Origin: JANWXR01 sp964608265
GTDB lineage: Bacteria; Chloroflexota; Anaerolineae; Anaerolineales; UBA6663
Reading direction: 5' to 3'
Assembly: GCA_964608265.1 (NCBI GenBank)
Contig: CAZSNP010000004.1
Coordinates: forward strand, 1 to 64,000
Length of the DNA stretch: 64,000 nucleotides
Position 1 is the stretch's first letter; each line of letters opens with the position of its first letter. Both the position numbers and the translations under genes were made by a program. This document shows, piece by piece, positions 28,861-36,596 of the stretch. A model generated the notes under the pieces. That model saw only the letters and a list, made by a program, of their open reading frames with translations. It did no database searches and was not told the DNA's origin.

Positions 28861-29931
28861 TCATTTGATGTAGAGGGGATTGCTGTAAATCCATCCGCGC
28901 GGCCGGCCTTTGAAGGGGAGATGCGCCTCGACCCGATACACGCCGGCCTGTCCGGGCGGCAGCGCATGCGCCAGCGCGCGCGCCTCGCGGCGCAGCACCT
29001 CGCGCCCATTGCACAGCAGCCGAATCTCAGCCGGGGCGGGCAGCGTGACCTGCAGCGTCACGCCGGTGCGGTTGTGCAGCTCGTCACCCATCATGAACGT
29101 GGCGCGCTCGTGGGCGGCCGTGAAACTGAATCCGCGCGTCGGGCCGATGCCGTCGTAGCCGATGAAGCAGTTGCCGCGCGCAAGGGCCTGCATCAACGCG
29201 GCGCGGTCGTGCCCCAGCTCGCCGGTGAGCGGGTCGTGGCACAGGAGGTGGGTGTTGACCTGCCGGAACAGGAACTCGTATGGGAAGATGACACGGGTGT
29301 AGCCCCATTTGCTGACCACGTTGGCGTGCGCGTCCGAGTTGCCGATGCCCACCACGCGCCGCCCGGCCGCCGTCAGCTCATCCCACTTCGCCAGGGTGCG
29401 CGCGTCCGGCGCGACGATGCCGAGTTCCGGATTGAGCGCGTAACGGATCGTCGTCGCGCGCGAGGTCAGCAGCGCGGCCCAGTTGCTCATATAGTTCCAA
29501 ATCTCGAGGCCGGTGTACCCCGTCACCTCCCAGTTCAGCCACGAGATATCCTCGTAATCAAAGAGCGGCACCGAGTTGTCGTGGGGATGGGCCAGGAAGG
29601 CCAGGCCGCCGCAGTCGCGCACGGCGTTGATGAGCTCCTGCGGCCTCGGCGCGCAACGGGCCAGCTCGCGCTGGCAGTTGTACGCGAGCAGGTGGTTCTT
29701 CTGCGGTAGCCGCGTCGGGTCGTGGATCTCCTCCCCGACCAGCACCAGCACGCGCCTGCCGTTCCGCTCGTAGTAACGCTCCGGCCCCTCCACCCACACG
29801 TTGTGGTCGGTCACGCAGATCATATCGAGGCCGGCGTTGATGGCCGCCTCGGCGATCTGCGCGTGATGCCACTCGCCGTCGGAATACGGCGTGTGCATGT
29901 GCAGGTTGGCGATGTATTCGTGCGCCGGCAT
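28861..29931 (-). CDS. PHP-domain metallohydrolase (CehA/McbA-like)
   Basis: 356 residues. PHP phosphoesterase motifs: NLHMHTPYSDGEW (metal-binding His and Asp), CVTDHNVW, LVGEEIH, FLAHPHDN and GNSDAH. The C-terminal 90 residues are a beta domain ending in PRGWIYSNPLYIK, the typical end of CehA/McbA-type proteins. Members hydrolyse phosphodiesters or other esters, but the substrate here is unknown. Start ATG 29931 gives MPAHEYIANLHMHT; the longer frame to 30003 adds residues without a ribosome site. It is convergent with the dehydrogenase gene, 33 bases apart. Confidence 0.85.
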   Translation of the reverse strand: MPAHEYIANLHMHTPYSDGEWHHAQIAEAAINAGLDMICVTDHNVWVEGPERYYERNGRRVLVLVGEEIHDPTRLPQKNHLLAYNCQRELARCAPRPQELINAVRDCGGLAFLAHPHDNSVPLFDYEDISWLNWEVTGYTGLEIWNYMSNWAALLTSRATTIRYALNPELGIVAPDARTLAKWDELTAAGRRVVGIGNSDAHANVVSKWGYTRVIFPYEFLFRQVNTHLLCHDPLTGELGHDRAALMQALARGNCFIGYDGIGPTRGFSFTAAHERATFMMGDELHNRTGVTLQVTLPAPAEIRLLCNGREVLRREARALAHALPPGQAGVYRVEAHLPFKGRPRGWIYSNPLYIK

Positions 29932-30022
29932 CGGTAGCGCAAGCCTAACCGAGAACGAACGTTGCGGCAATGGCCCACGGCTGTGCAAGCAGGGCATGTG
30001 CATAGTCCAAACGATGCCGACA

Positions 30023-30078
30023 TTTCGCCCTCACCCCGCGATGCTTGGCATCGTCGCCCTCTCCCGCTGGGAGAGGGA
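30023..30078. repeat. Interspersed palindromic repeat (copy 3 of the CCCTCTCCC family)
   Basis: CATTTCGCCCTCACCCC, a small GCGATGC/GCATCG hairpin, then CCCTCTCCC GCT GGGAGAGGG. It lies in the 367-base gap between the PHP gene and the kinase-FGE gene. Confidence 0.7.
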
Positions 30079-30124
30079 GTGGATCGCACCAGTGGACCGC
30101 CACTCCCAATGGTCAGGGCCGGCT

Positions 30125-30163
30125 CCCCTTCTCCCAGCGGGAGAAGGGGCCGGGGGATGAGGG
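30125..30163. repeat. Interspersed palindromic repeat (copy 4 of the CCCTCTCCC family)
   Basis: CCCCTTCTCCC AGC GGGAGAAGGGG, then CCGGGGGATGAGGG. The remainder of the intergenic region (30164-30259) shows nothing I can name. Confidence 0.7.
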
Positions 30164-30259
30164 CGGACTCGGCGACTTTGCACACGCCCACGGCTGGGCA
30201 AGCGGCGTTGACGTTGGTTTGCGCTGGTTAGAAATCTCAAGTTGACCGGAAATCAGGGG

Positions 30260-30265
30260 TACAAT
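30260..30265 (+). promoter_or_regulatory. -10 box TACAAT of the kinase-FGE gene
   Basis: TACAAT 33 bases before ATG 30299. The leader has no clear Shine-Dalgarno. Confidence 0.4.
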
Positions 30266-30298
30266 TGCCGCGTATTTTCTCGTCATTATTGATTGCGC

Positions 30299-32398
30299 AT
30301 GTTGAAGACGACCGAGTGGGTAGGCCGTGAGCTAAACGGATACACCATCGTCGAACTCATCGGTTCCGGCAGCATGGCGGATGTGTTTCTTGCCCGCCAG
30401 CCCAGCATGAATCGATGGGTGGCGATCAAGGTATTGTCGCATGCGCTCGCCAGCGACACGCAGTTCGTCGCGCGCTTCAAGCAAGAAGCCCAGATCGTTG
30501 CCGCCCTCGAACAACCGCACATCCTGCCCGTGATCGATTACGGCGAAGTAGACGGCGTACCGTATCTCGTCATGCGCTACGTCAGCGGCGGGACGCTGCA
30601 AGACCTGCTGCACAAAGGCCCGCTGCCCCCGCCCGACGTCCTGCGCTACCTGACCGAGATCGGGCAAGGCCTCGATTACGCCCACAGCCTCGGCGTCGTC
30701 CACCGCGACATCAAACCCAAGAACATCCTGCTGGATACACGCGGCAATGCCTTCATCAGCGATTTTGGGTTGGCGAAGATCGTGCGCGGCGGCGGGCTGA
30801 CGCACAGCGGCGTGGGCATGATCGGCACGCCGCATTACATGAGCCCGGAGCAGGGGCGCGGCGATGCGAGCGTGGATGGGCGCAGCGATTTGTACGCGCT
30901 GGGCGTGATGTTGTACGAGATGGTGACCGGCCGCGTGCCCTTCGACGCCGACAGCGCCGTGGGCATCGTCATGCAGCACATCAACGACAACGTGCCCTCG
31001 GTCACGCGCAGCAACGGCGGCCTGCCGGTCGAACTCGACGCCGTCGTTCGCAAAGCCTTGTCGAAGGAACCGCAGGATCGTTATCAAACGGCGCATGAGT
31101 TGATTGAGGCGGCGGCGGCCGCCTTTGGCGCAGCGGTGGTGAGTGGCCCCGTCATGGCGCGCGCGCCCAGCCAGCCAAAGCGCCTGCCCGTGCCCACCGC
31201 CCCGTTCGCCGATACGCTGCGGCAAAACGGATGGCCCGTCGTCATGTTGGGGAGCGGCGCAGTGATTCTCGTCGCAGCCCTGGCGTTGTGGTGGATGAAC
31301 ATCTTCATCCCGGCGCGCCCAACGCCCTCGGCCCTGGCCCAGGCGACACAGACCAGCGCCCCGATCGCCAGCGGCACCCTTGCGCCTCAGCCGACCGTTG
31401 AGCCGACGCGCGCGACGCAAGTTCAAAACACGGCCGCACTCGCCACACCCGTTACCAGCCCGCAACCGACGCTCACCGCCACGCTCGGCCCGCCCACGCC
31501 AACCCCGGAACCAGGCAGCACCGTCATCGCCTCCGATAGTATGGTGATGATCTACATCCCCGCCGGTGAATTCCTGCTTGGCGCGACCGATGAAGACCGG
31601 CAGGCGGGCGAGGATGAAAAACAGTTCCCACCCCCGCAGCGCAGAATTTATATCGATGCGTACTGGATCGATCAGACCGAGGTGACCGTCGGCCAGTTTC
31701 AGGAGTTTGTGACCCAGGCAAACTACGTCACGGCGGCCGAGGCCGGCAAGGGCGAAGGCCCGAACGCCAATCCGGGTGGCTGGGTGTACTCGGTCGAGAG
31801 GGAGCCGACCTTCGTCATCACGGCGAACTGGCTCTTGCCCGAAGGCCCCGGCACCGGCCCGGCGCGACCCGGGCACCCGGCGGTGCAGGTGAGCTGGTTT
31901 GATGCCCAGGCCTATTGCAAATGGAATGGTCGTCGCCTGCCGACCGAAGCCGAGTGGGACAAAGCCGCGCGCGGCGTCGAAGGCGTAGTCTATCCGTGGG
32001 CTCAGGCATTCGACGGCAACGCCGGCTGGGTGAACTTCTGCGACGCGAACTGCGCGGCCTCGTGGCGCGACTCAAATTCCGACGACGGAGCCACCCGCAC
32101 CAGCACCGTCGGCCGTTATCCGTTCGGCGCCAGCCCGTTTGGCATCTTCGATATGTCGGGCAACGTCTGGGAGTGGGTCGCGGATTGGTACGACTTCCGC
32201 GGCTACTATCAAGTGCCCGACGCCAACCCCACTGGCCCGGAGCAAAGCGTGCCGGTGGAAAACCTCAAGACCGTGCGCGGCGGCTCGTGGTTCGACCGCG
32301 CCGTGGATGTGCGCGCCTCGGTGCGCAATAAGTTCACCCCCGATACGCGCAACAACATCGTCGGCTTTCGCTGCGCCTCGAGCACCCCTCCGAAATAA
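30299..32398 (+). CDS. Transmembrane Ser/Thr kinase with extracytoplasmic formylglycine-enzyme-like domain
   Basis: 699 residues. Kinase domain about 15-270 with IGSGSMADVFLA, VAIKVL, VVHRDIKPKNILL, DFGLAK and GTPHYMSPEQG. A membrane helix lies near 310-332 (WPVVMLGSGAVILVAALALW). A Thr/Pro linker follows to about 415, then an FGE-sulfatase domain to the end: MVMIYIPAGEFLLGA, DQTEVTVGQFQEF, RRLPTEAEWDKAARG, GNVWEWVADWYD, VRGGSWFDRA and the final GFRCA. The two catalytic cysteines of true formylglycine-generating enzymes are not evident, so the domain probably binds ligand or carbohydrate outside the cell. ATG 30299 is chosen over TTG 30293. A terminator hairpin follows. Confidence 0.92.
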   Translation: MLKTTEWVGRELNGYTIVELIGSGSMADVFLARQPSMNRWVAIKVLSHALASDTQFVARFKQEAQIVAALEQPHILPVIDYGEVDGVPYLVMRYVSGGTLQDLLHKGPLPPPDVLRYLTEIGQGLDYAHSLGVVHRDIKPKNILLDTRGNAFISDFGLAKIVRGGGLTHSGVGMIGTPHYMSPEQGRGDASVDGRSDLYALGVMLYEMVTGRVPFDADSAVGIVMQHINDNVPSVTRSNGGLPVELDAVVRKALSKEPQDRYQTAHELIEAAAAAFGAAVVSGPVMARAPSQPKRLPVPTAPFADTLRQNGWPVVMLGSGAVILVAALALWWMNIFIPARPTPSALAQATQTSAPIASGTLAPQPTVEPTRATQVQNTAALATPVTSPQPTLTATLGPPTPTPEPGSTVIASDSMVMIYIPAGEFLLGATDEDRQAGEDEKQFPPPQRRIYIDAYWIDQTEVTVGQFQEFVTQANYVTAAEAGKGEGPNANPGGWVYSVEREPTFVITANWLLPEGPGTGPARPGHPAVQVSWFDAQAYCKWNGRRLPTEAEWDKAARGVEGVVYPWAQAFDGNAGWVNFCDANCAASWRDSNSDDGATRTSTVGRYPFGASPFGIFDMSGNVWEWVADWYDFRGYYQVPDANPTGPEQSVPVENLKTVRGGSWFDRAVDVRASVRNKFTPDTRNNIVGFRCASSTPPK

Positions 32399-32425
32399 GC
32401 CTCAACTGAACGCCGCTGGCAGGGG

Positions 32426-32450
32426 CTCTTGTCCGTGAGTAGGACAAGAG
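32426..32450 (+). terminator. Hairpin after the kinase-FGE gene
   Basis: CTCTTGTCC, seven-base loop, GGACAAGAG, then TATTGTTTA. A perfect 9-bp stem and weakly U-rich tail. Confidence 0.6.
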
Positions 32451-32485
32451 TATTGTTTACCCTGCGTATGAGCTATGTTAGCCTT

Positions 32486-32583
32486 GCGCAAGATCGCCAG
32501 GCTTGAGCAATATCGGTAGTCACGCTATGGATTAAGGAACATCGCCACCCATTCGTCTGAATCGGCGGGCGATGTTTTTGTTT
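32486..32583 (+). ncRNA. Candidate short transcript upstream of the cold-shock gene
   Basis: A weak promoter (TTGTTT 32453, 15-base spacer, TATGTT 32474) precedes about 100 bases that end in a strong terminator at 32538-32583. No frame is evident. It could be a small RNA, or the terminator may act as an attenuator in a long cold-shock leader. Evidence is limited to these two signals. Confidence 0.3.
32538..32583 (+). terminator. Intrinsic terminator upstream of the cold-shock gene
   Basis: AACATCGCC pairs with GGCGATGTT (32568-32576), an inner ATTC/GAAT stem closes the loop, and TTTTTGTTT follows. Confidence 0.75.
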
Positions 32584-32658
32584 GCCCCGGGCGATAAGGA
32601 CATCGGTACTGGGTGGTTGGGCAATCTTTGACCTGGTTCAGTAGGAGGAACCGACAGA

Positions 32659-32898
32659 ATGAATGAGCGTTTGACCGGAACAGTGAAGTGGTTCAGCCGG
32701 GTAAAGGGCTATGGCTTCATCAGCCCGGACGGCGGGGCGAAGGATATCTTCGTCCATTACTCTGCCATCGTGGGCGAGGGGTATCGCAATCTCGAGGAAG
32801 GCCAGCGGGTGGAGTTTTCCATCGAGCAGACCGACAAAGGCCCACAGGCTGCGCACGTGGTTGATATGGGCAAAGAGCCGGTGCAAGCCCAGAGCTAA
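32659..32898 (+). CDS. Cold-shock protein (CspA family)
   Basis: 79 residues, single cold-shock OB domain that binds single-stranded RNA or DNA. TGTVKWFSRVKGYGFISPDGG contains RNP-1 (KGYGFI), and DIFVHYSAI contains RNP-2 (here FVHY); the end FSIEQTDKGPQAAHV is typical. About ten residues extend past the usual end. A strong ribosome site (AGGAGGAA) precedes the ATG, and a long leader without a gene precedes that, as is common for cold-shock genes. A terminator follows at 32926-32949, so it is a single-gene unit. Confidence 0.95.
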   Translation: MNERLTGTVKWFSRVKGYGFISPDGGAKDIFVHYSAIVGEGYRNLEEGQRVEFSIEQTDKGPQAAHVVDMGKEPVQAQS

Positions 32899-32925
32899 GG
32901 TCACTCCTTCCCACTGAACCCGAAG

Positions 32926-32949
32926 GCCCCGGCATCCGTCGGGGCTTTT
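32926..32949 (+). terminator. Intrinsic terminator of the cold-shock gene
   Basis: GCCCCG, eight-base loop, CGGGGC, then TTTTGCGTTTT. Confidence 0.75.
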
Positions 32950-32968
32950 GCGTTTTGGGGCAGCGTTT

Positions 32969-32974
32969 TATAAT
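32969..32974 (+). promoter_or_regulatory. -10 box TATAAT, leaderless, before a ten-codon frame
   Basis: TATAAT followed by six bases and ATG 32981, the same geometry as the leaderless genes. Confidence 0.55.
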
Positions 32975-32980
32975 CGCGCC

Positions 32981-33013
32981 ATGTCCAGTTTCGGCTTCCT
33001 CCCGCCCGGCTGA
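32981..33013 (+). CDS. Possible leader peptide MSSFGFLPPG upstream of the MFS gene
   Basis: A ten-codon frame whose ATG lies exactly where a leaderless start is expected. It ends with Pro-Pro-Gly and TGA and is followed by about 110 bases of GC-rich sequence able to form hairpins, then the MFS ATG at 33127. Pro-Pro stalls ribosomes, so an attenuation role is conceivable. It may equally be the remains of a lost gene start, since the frame does not lead into the MFS frame. Confidence 0.35.
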   Translation: MSSFGFLPPG

Positions 33014-33126
33014 TCCCGGGCGCGCTCCCCACCGGCCTCGGTCTCTATCGTCGGAGGCCCGGCGAGTCTCGAAGGCTCTCCGGGTCTGGAATTCCGCAAA
33101 GTGTTGTGTGAGACCCGAGGCTCGGA

Positions 33127-34353
33127 ATGAAATCCCCATCTTCACCATCTGCTCGCGTCGTGCGCCGGCTGACAGCCTTCGCGCTGATACTGCTCGTCAT
33201 CGAATTTCTGGATGAATTCGTCTTCGGCCTGGAGCAGGCCGCCTGGCCCCTCATCCGTGACGATCTGCAACTGACCTATTGGCAACTCGGGCTGCTCTTC
33301 GCCGTGCCCCGTGTCTTTGGCTCGGCGGTCGAGCCGCTGCTCGGCGTGCTGGCCGATACGCGCTGGCGGCGAATGCTCGTGCTCGGCGGGGGTGTGGGCT
33401 TTGCGCTGGCCTGCACCCTCACCGGCCTCGCGCCTCAGTTCGGCGTGTTGCTGCTGAGCATGATGCTCTTCAGCCCATCTTCCGGCGCGTTCGTCAGCCT
33501 GTCGCAGGCCACGTTGATGGATACCGACCCGGCGCGCCACGAACAGTTGATGGCGCGCTGGACCTTCGCCGGCTCGGCGGGCGTGGTGGCCGGGCCGCTG
33601 CTGCTCGGCGCGGCGGCGCTGTTGGGCTTCGGCTGGCGGGAGCCATACATCTTCTTCGGTGTGCTGGCGCTCGCGCTCACGCTTTGCCTCGCGCGGCGCC
33701 CGTTCCCGGCCACGGCCGCGACGCCGCACGAGTCGCTCACCGCCGGCTTCCGCGCCGCCTTCCGCGCCCTCGCCCGGCGCGATGTGTTGCGCTGGTTGAT
33801 TCTGCTCGAGTTCTCGGACTTCATGCTCGATATCCTGCTTGGCTTCCTCGCGCTGTATATCGTGGATGTGGCCGGCGGCACGCCGGAGCAGGGCGCGCTG
33901 GCCGTGGGGGTGTGGACGGGCGTCGGCCTGCTCGGCGACTTCCTCCTCATCCCACTGCTTGAGCGTGTGCGCGGGCTGAGTTACCTGCGTTTCAGCGCAG
34001 CGGTGATACTGGTGCTGTTCCCCGCCTTCCTTCTCGTCCCGAGCTTCCCGCTCAAGCTGGTCTGCCTCGGGCTGATGGGATTGTTCAACGCCGGGTGGTA
34101 CGCCATCCTCAAGGGCAACATGTACTCGGCGCTGCCCGGCCAGTCGGGCACCGTCATCGCGGTGGATGCGCTGTTCGGCATCGCCACCGGCTTCATCCCC
34201 GGCGCGCTGGGGTGGGTGGCCGAGCAAAGTGATTTGAATGTGACGATGTGGCTCTTGCTGCTCGGGCCGGCCGCGCTGGTTGTGGGACTGCCGCGGGCGA
34301 CCTCGCCCGCTGCCGGGGAAACGCCGTTGACTTCGAAAACGGATGTTCTATAA
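33127..34353 (+). CDS. Major facilitator superfamily transporter
   Basis: 408 residues, twelve predicted membrane helices. The first-half loop has GVLADTRWRRML, a form of the MFS loop 2-3 motif (GxxxDxxxRR). FSPSSGAFVSLSQATLMD and RWTFAGSAGVVAGPLLLG form helices 4-5, and SGTVIAVDALFGIATGFIPGALGWVAE lies in the second half (GTVIAVDALFG, FIPGALGWVAE). The first helix region begins after a short basic tail. The substrate cannot be predicted; the type resembles MFS members with unknown roles. The gene's TAA stop lies inside the TATAAT box of the next gene. It is transcribed from the TATAAT at 32969, about 150 bases upstream, or from an unseen promoter. Confidence 0.9.
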   Translation: MKSPSSPSARVVRRLTAFALILLVIEFLDEFVFGLEQAAWPLIRDDLQLTYWQLGLLFAVPRVFGSAVEPLLGVLADTRWRRMLVLGGGVGFALACTLTGLAPQFGVLLLSMMLFSPSSGAFVSLSQATLMDTDPARHEQLMARWTFAGSAGVVAGPLLLGAAALLGFGWREPYIFFGVLALALTLCLARRPFPATAATPHESLTAGFRAAFRALARRDVLRWLILLEFSDFMLDILLGFLALYIVDVAGGTPEQGALAVGVWTGVGLLGDFLLIPLLERVRGLSYLRFSAAVILVLFPAFLLVPSFPLKLVCLGLMGLFNAGWYAILKGNMYSALPGQSGTVIAVDALFGIATGFIPGALGWVAEQSDLNVTMWLLLLGPAALVVGLPRATSPAAGETPLTSKTDVL

Positions 34354-34354
34354 T
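34327..34354 (+). promoter_or_regulatory. Leaderless promoter of the radical SAM gene, inside the end of the MFS gene
   Basis: TTGACT (34327-34332), 16-base spacer, TATAAT (34349-34354), six bases, ATG 34361. The TAA stop codon of the MFS gene is part of the -10 box. Confidence 0.7.
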
Positions 34355-34360
34355 AGCTGC

Positions 34361-35671
34361 ATGGATGTTCTACAGAAGTTGGAGCTGATCGGCGGGCAGA
34401 TGGGGTTCGAGCCGGCGGAGGACGCGGATGCCGTTGCTCGACCCTCGGGCTTTGTGCCGCTGGAGGCCCTCACCCCCGGCCCCTTTCCCGAGGGGAGAGG
34501 GGAGTCCGACCCCGGCCTGCATAGCAAAGCGCCCTGCGGCCACTCGCCCGCCGAGTTGCGCTCCGCCATGGATGCGCTGACGAAGAGCGGTGGCGACCCG
34601 GCCCCAGGCCTCGAGCGCAAGAAGCACTCCCTCGGCATCTCGCAGGCCGTGCTGCCCGGCGGCCGCCGCATGCCGATGCTCAAGACGCTGCTCACCTCGG
34701 CCTGCGAGCGCAACTGCTACTACTGCCCGTTCCGCGCGGGCCGCAATTTCCGCCGCGCCACCTTCAAGCCGGACGAGATGGCCAGCGTGTACGCGCAGAT
34801 GCACCAGGCGGGAATGGTCGAGGGCATGTTCCTCAGCTCGGGCATCGCGGGCGGCGGCGTGCGCACGCAGGACCGGTTGATTGACACCATCGAAATCCTG
34901 CGCCGCAGGCACGAGTATCGCGGCTTCGTCCACCTCAAGCTGATGCCGGGCCTCGAGCGCGAGCAAGTGCTGCGTTCGATGCAACTCGCGGACCGCATCT
35001 CGATCAACCTCGAAGCCCCGAACACCGCGCGGCTGGCCCGCCTCGCGCCGCGCAAAATCTTCCTCGAGGAGTTGCTGCAACCGCTCAAGTGGGCGCACGA
35101 GATTCGCCTCACGCAATTGCCGCACACCACGCTCAGCGGACGCTGGCCGTCGCTGGTGACGCAGTTGGTCGTGGGCGCGGTGGGCGAGGACGATCTCGAA
35201 ATCCTCACCACCACGAGTTACCTCACCAAACAGTTGCGGCTCGGGCGCGTGTACTTCTCCGCCTTTCACCCCGTGCCCGACACGCCGCTCGAGAATCACG
35301 CGCCGGAGAATCCGTGGCGCGAGCACCGGCTGTATCAGGCCTCGTTTCTGTTGCGCGATTACGGCTTCGAGTTGGAGGATATGCCCTTCACACAGCAAGG
35401 CCGCCTGCCTTTGGAGGTAGACCCGAAGCTGGCGTGGGCGCAGCAGAATCTGAACGGCGCGCCGCTCGAGCTCAACCGCGCCGACAAACGCGAACTGCTC
35501 CGCATCCCCGGCATCGGCCCGAAGGGGGCCGAGTCGATAGTCATGGCCCGGCGCCACGGCACGCTGCGTGAGTTACGCGATTTGAAAAAGCTCGGTATCC
35601 TTGTGGCACGCGCCGCGCCCTTCATCCTGCTGAACGGCCGGCAACCAGCGTATCAATTGGCGTTGATCTGA
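34361..35671 (+). CDS. Radical SAM protein with C-terminal helix-hairpin-helix (putative DNA modification/repair type)
   Basis: 436 residues. The radical SAM cluster motif is CERNCYYC (CxxxCxxC). The barrel continues with FLSSGIAGGG, VHLKLMPGLE and RISINLEAP. FSAFHPVPDTPLE and LPLEVDPKLAWAQ are typical of the putative DNA modification/repair radical SAM family. The C-terminus carries helix-hairpin-helix sequence LLRIPGIGPKGAESIVMARR for DNA binding. The partner gene often found beside this family is not here. The N-terminal 90 residues are expanded and include EALTPGPFPEGRGESD, which is the translation of a palindromic repeat (34467-34505). Start ATG 34361 by the promoter. Confidence 0.88.
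   Translation: MDVLQKLELIGGQMGFEPAEDADAVARPSGFVPLEALTPGPFPEGRGESDPGLHSKAPCGHSPAELRSAMDALTKSGGDPAPGLERKKHSLGISQAVLPGGRRMPMLKTLLTSACERNCYYCPFRAGRNFRRATFKPDEMASVYAQMHQAGMVEGMFLSSGIAGGGVRTQDRLIDTIEILRRRHEYRGFVHLKLMPGLEREQVLRSMQLADRISINLEAPNTARLARLAPRKIFLEELLQPLKWAHEIRLTQLPHTTLSGRWPSLVTQLVVGAVGEDDLEILTTTSYLTKQLRLGRVYFSAFHPVPDTPLENHAPENPWREHRLYQASFLLRDYGFELEDMPFTQQGRLPLEVDPKLAWAQQNLNGAPLELNRADKRELLRIPGIGPKGAESIVMARRHGTLRELRDLKKLGILVARAAPFILLNGRQPAYQLALI
34467..34505 (+). repeat. Palindromic repeat inserted in frame in the radical SAM gene (copy 5 of the CCCTCACCCC family)
   Basis: CCCTCACCCCCGGCCCC, TTTCCCGAGGGGAGAGGGG. Read as ALTPGPFPEGRGES, upstream of the cluster motif. Confidence 0.75.
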
Positions 35672-35758
35672 TCGTTGGGAGTCTTTCGTCACCAAGAATC
35701 AGAGAGCGGCTGAACCCTTCTCTGTGGCCCAAGGCCTTTGACTCAATAGCGTGTGAAC

Positions 35759-36583
35759 ATGAAATTCGGTTTCGTCCTCCCCAACGGTGATGCGCGGGCG
35801 GCCGCTGACCTCGCGCACGAGGCTGAACAGGCCGGGTGGGATGGCTTCTTTGTGTGGGAGCCGGTGTGGGGGATCGATGCCTGGGTGCAATTGACCGCCG
35901 CCGCGATGCGCACCGAACGCATCCGCCTCGGCACCATGATCACACCCCTCTCGCGGATGAAGCCGTGGAAGCTGGCGAGCGAGAGCGCGGCGCTCGACAA
36001 TCTCTCCGGCGGGCGCGTCATCCTCTCGGTGGGCCTCGGCGCGCCGGAGACCGGCTGGGCCGACTTCGGCGAGATCACCGACCGCAAGACCCGCGCCGAG
36101 CTGCTCGATGAAGGCCTCGACATCCTCATCGGTCTGTGGCGCGGCCAGCCATTCAGTTATGAGGGCAAGCATTACAAAATCAAACCCTGTGAATTCATGT
36201 CGCCGCCACCACCGGTGCAACGGCCGCGCATCCCTATCTGGGTGGTCGGTGCGTGGCCGCGCGAGAAATCGATGCGCCGCGTGCTCAAGTACGATGGCCT
36301 GTTGCCGAGCGCAATTGATGAGAAGGGCAAGGCGCGGCAGGCCACACCCGAGGAGTTGAAAGCCATGCGCGGGTACATCGCGCAGCACCGCACTGAGACC
36401 ACGCCGTTTGACATCATCGTGGAAGGGATGACGCCGGGCGACGACCGGGCGCGAGCCGCCGCCGTCATCGCGCCGCGGGCCGAGGCCGGCGCAACGTGGT
36501 GGATCGAGGCGATGTGGACAGCGATGGGCGATGCGGACGCGGTGCGCCGGCGTGTACGGCAAGGCCCGCCCGTCGCGCCGTGA
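35759..36583 (+). CDS. LLM-class flavin- or F420-dependent oxidoreductase
   Basis: 274 residues, TIM-barrel of the luciferase-like monooxygenase superfamily. MKFGFVLPNGDA opens it, GWDGFFVWEPVWG and RIRLGTMITPLSRMKPWKLA follow (as RIRLGTMITPLSR), and LDNLSGGRVILSVGLG is the family signature; RIPIWVVGAWPREKSMRR comes later. The cofactor may be F420 or FMN, and the substrate is unknown. Slightly shorter than typical members (about 300). ATG 35759 is preferred over GTG 35753. The 87-base gap upstream has a possible degenerate repeat and no clear -10 box. The DinB-like gene starts 13 bases after the stop. Confidence 0.87.
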   Translation: MKFGFVLPNGDARAAADLAHEAEQAGWDGFFVWEPVWGIDAWVQLTAAAMRTERIRLGTMITPLSRMKPWKLASESAALDNLSGGRVILSVGLGAPETGWADFGEITDRKTRAELLDEGLDILIGLWRGQPFSYEGKHYKIKPCEFMSPPPPVQRPRIPIWVVGAWPREKSMRRVLKYDGLLPSAIDEKGKARQATPEELKAMRGYIAQHRTETTPFDIIVEGMTPGDDRARAAAVIAPRAEAGATWWIEAMWTAMGDADAVRRRVRQGPPVAP

Positions 36584-36596
36584 AAGGGATCTCCGA

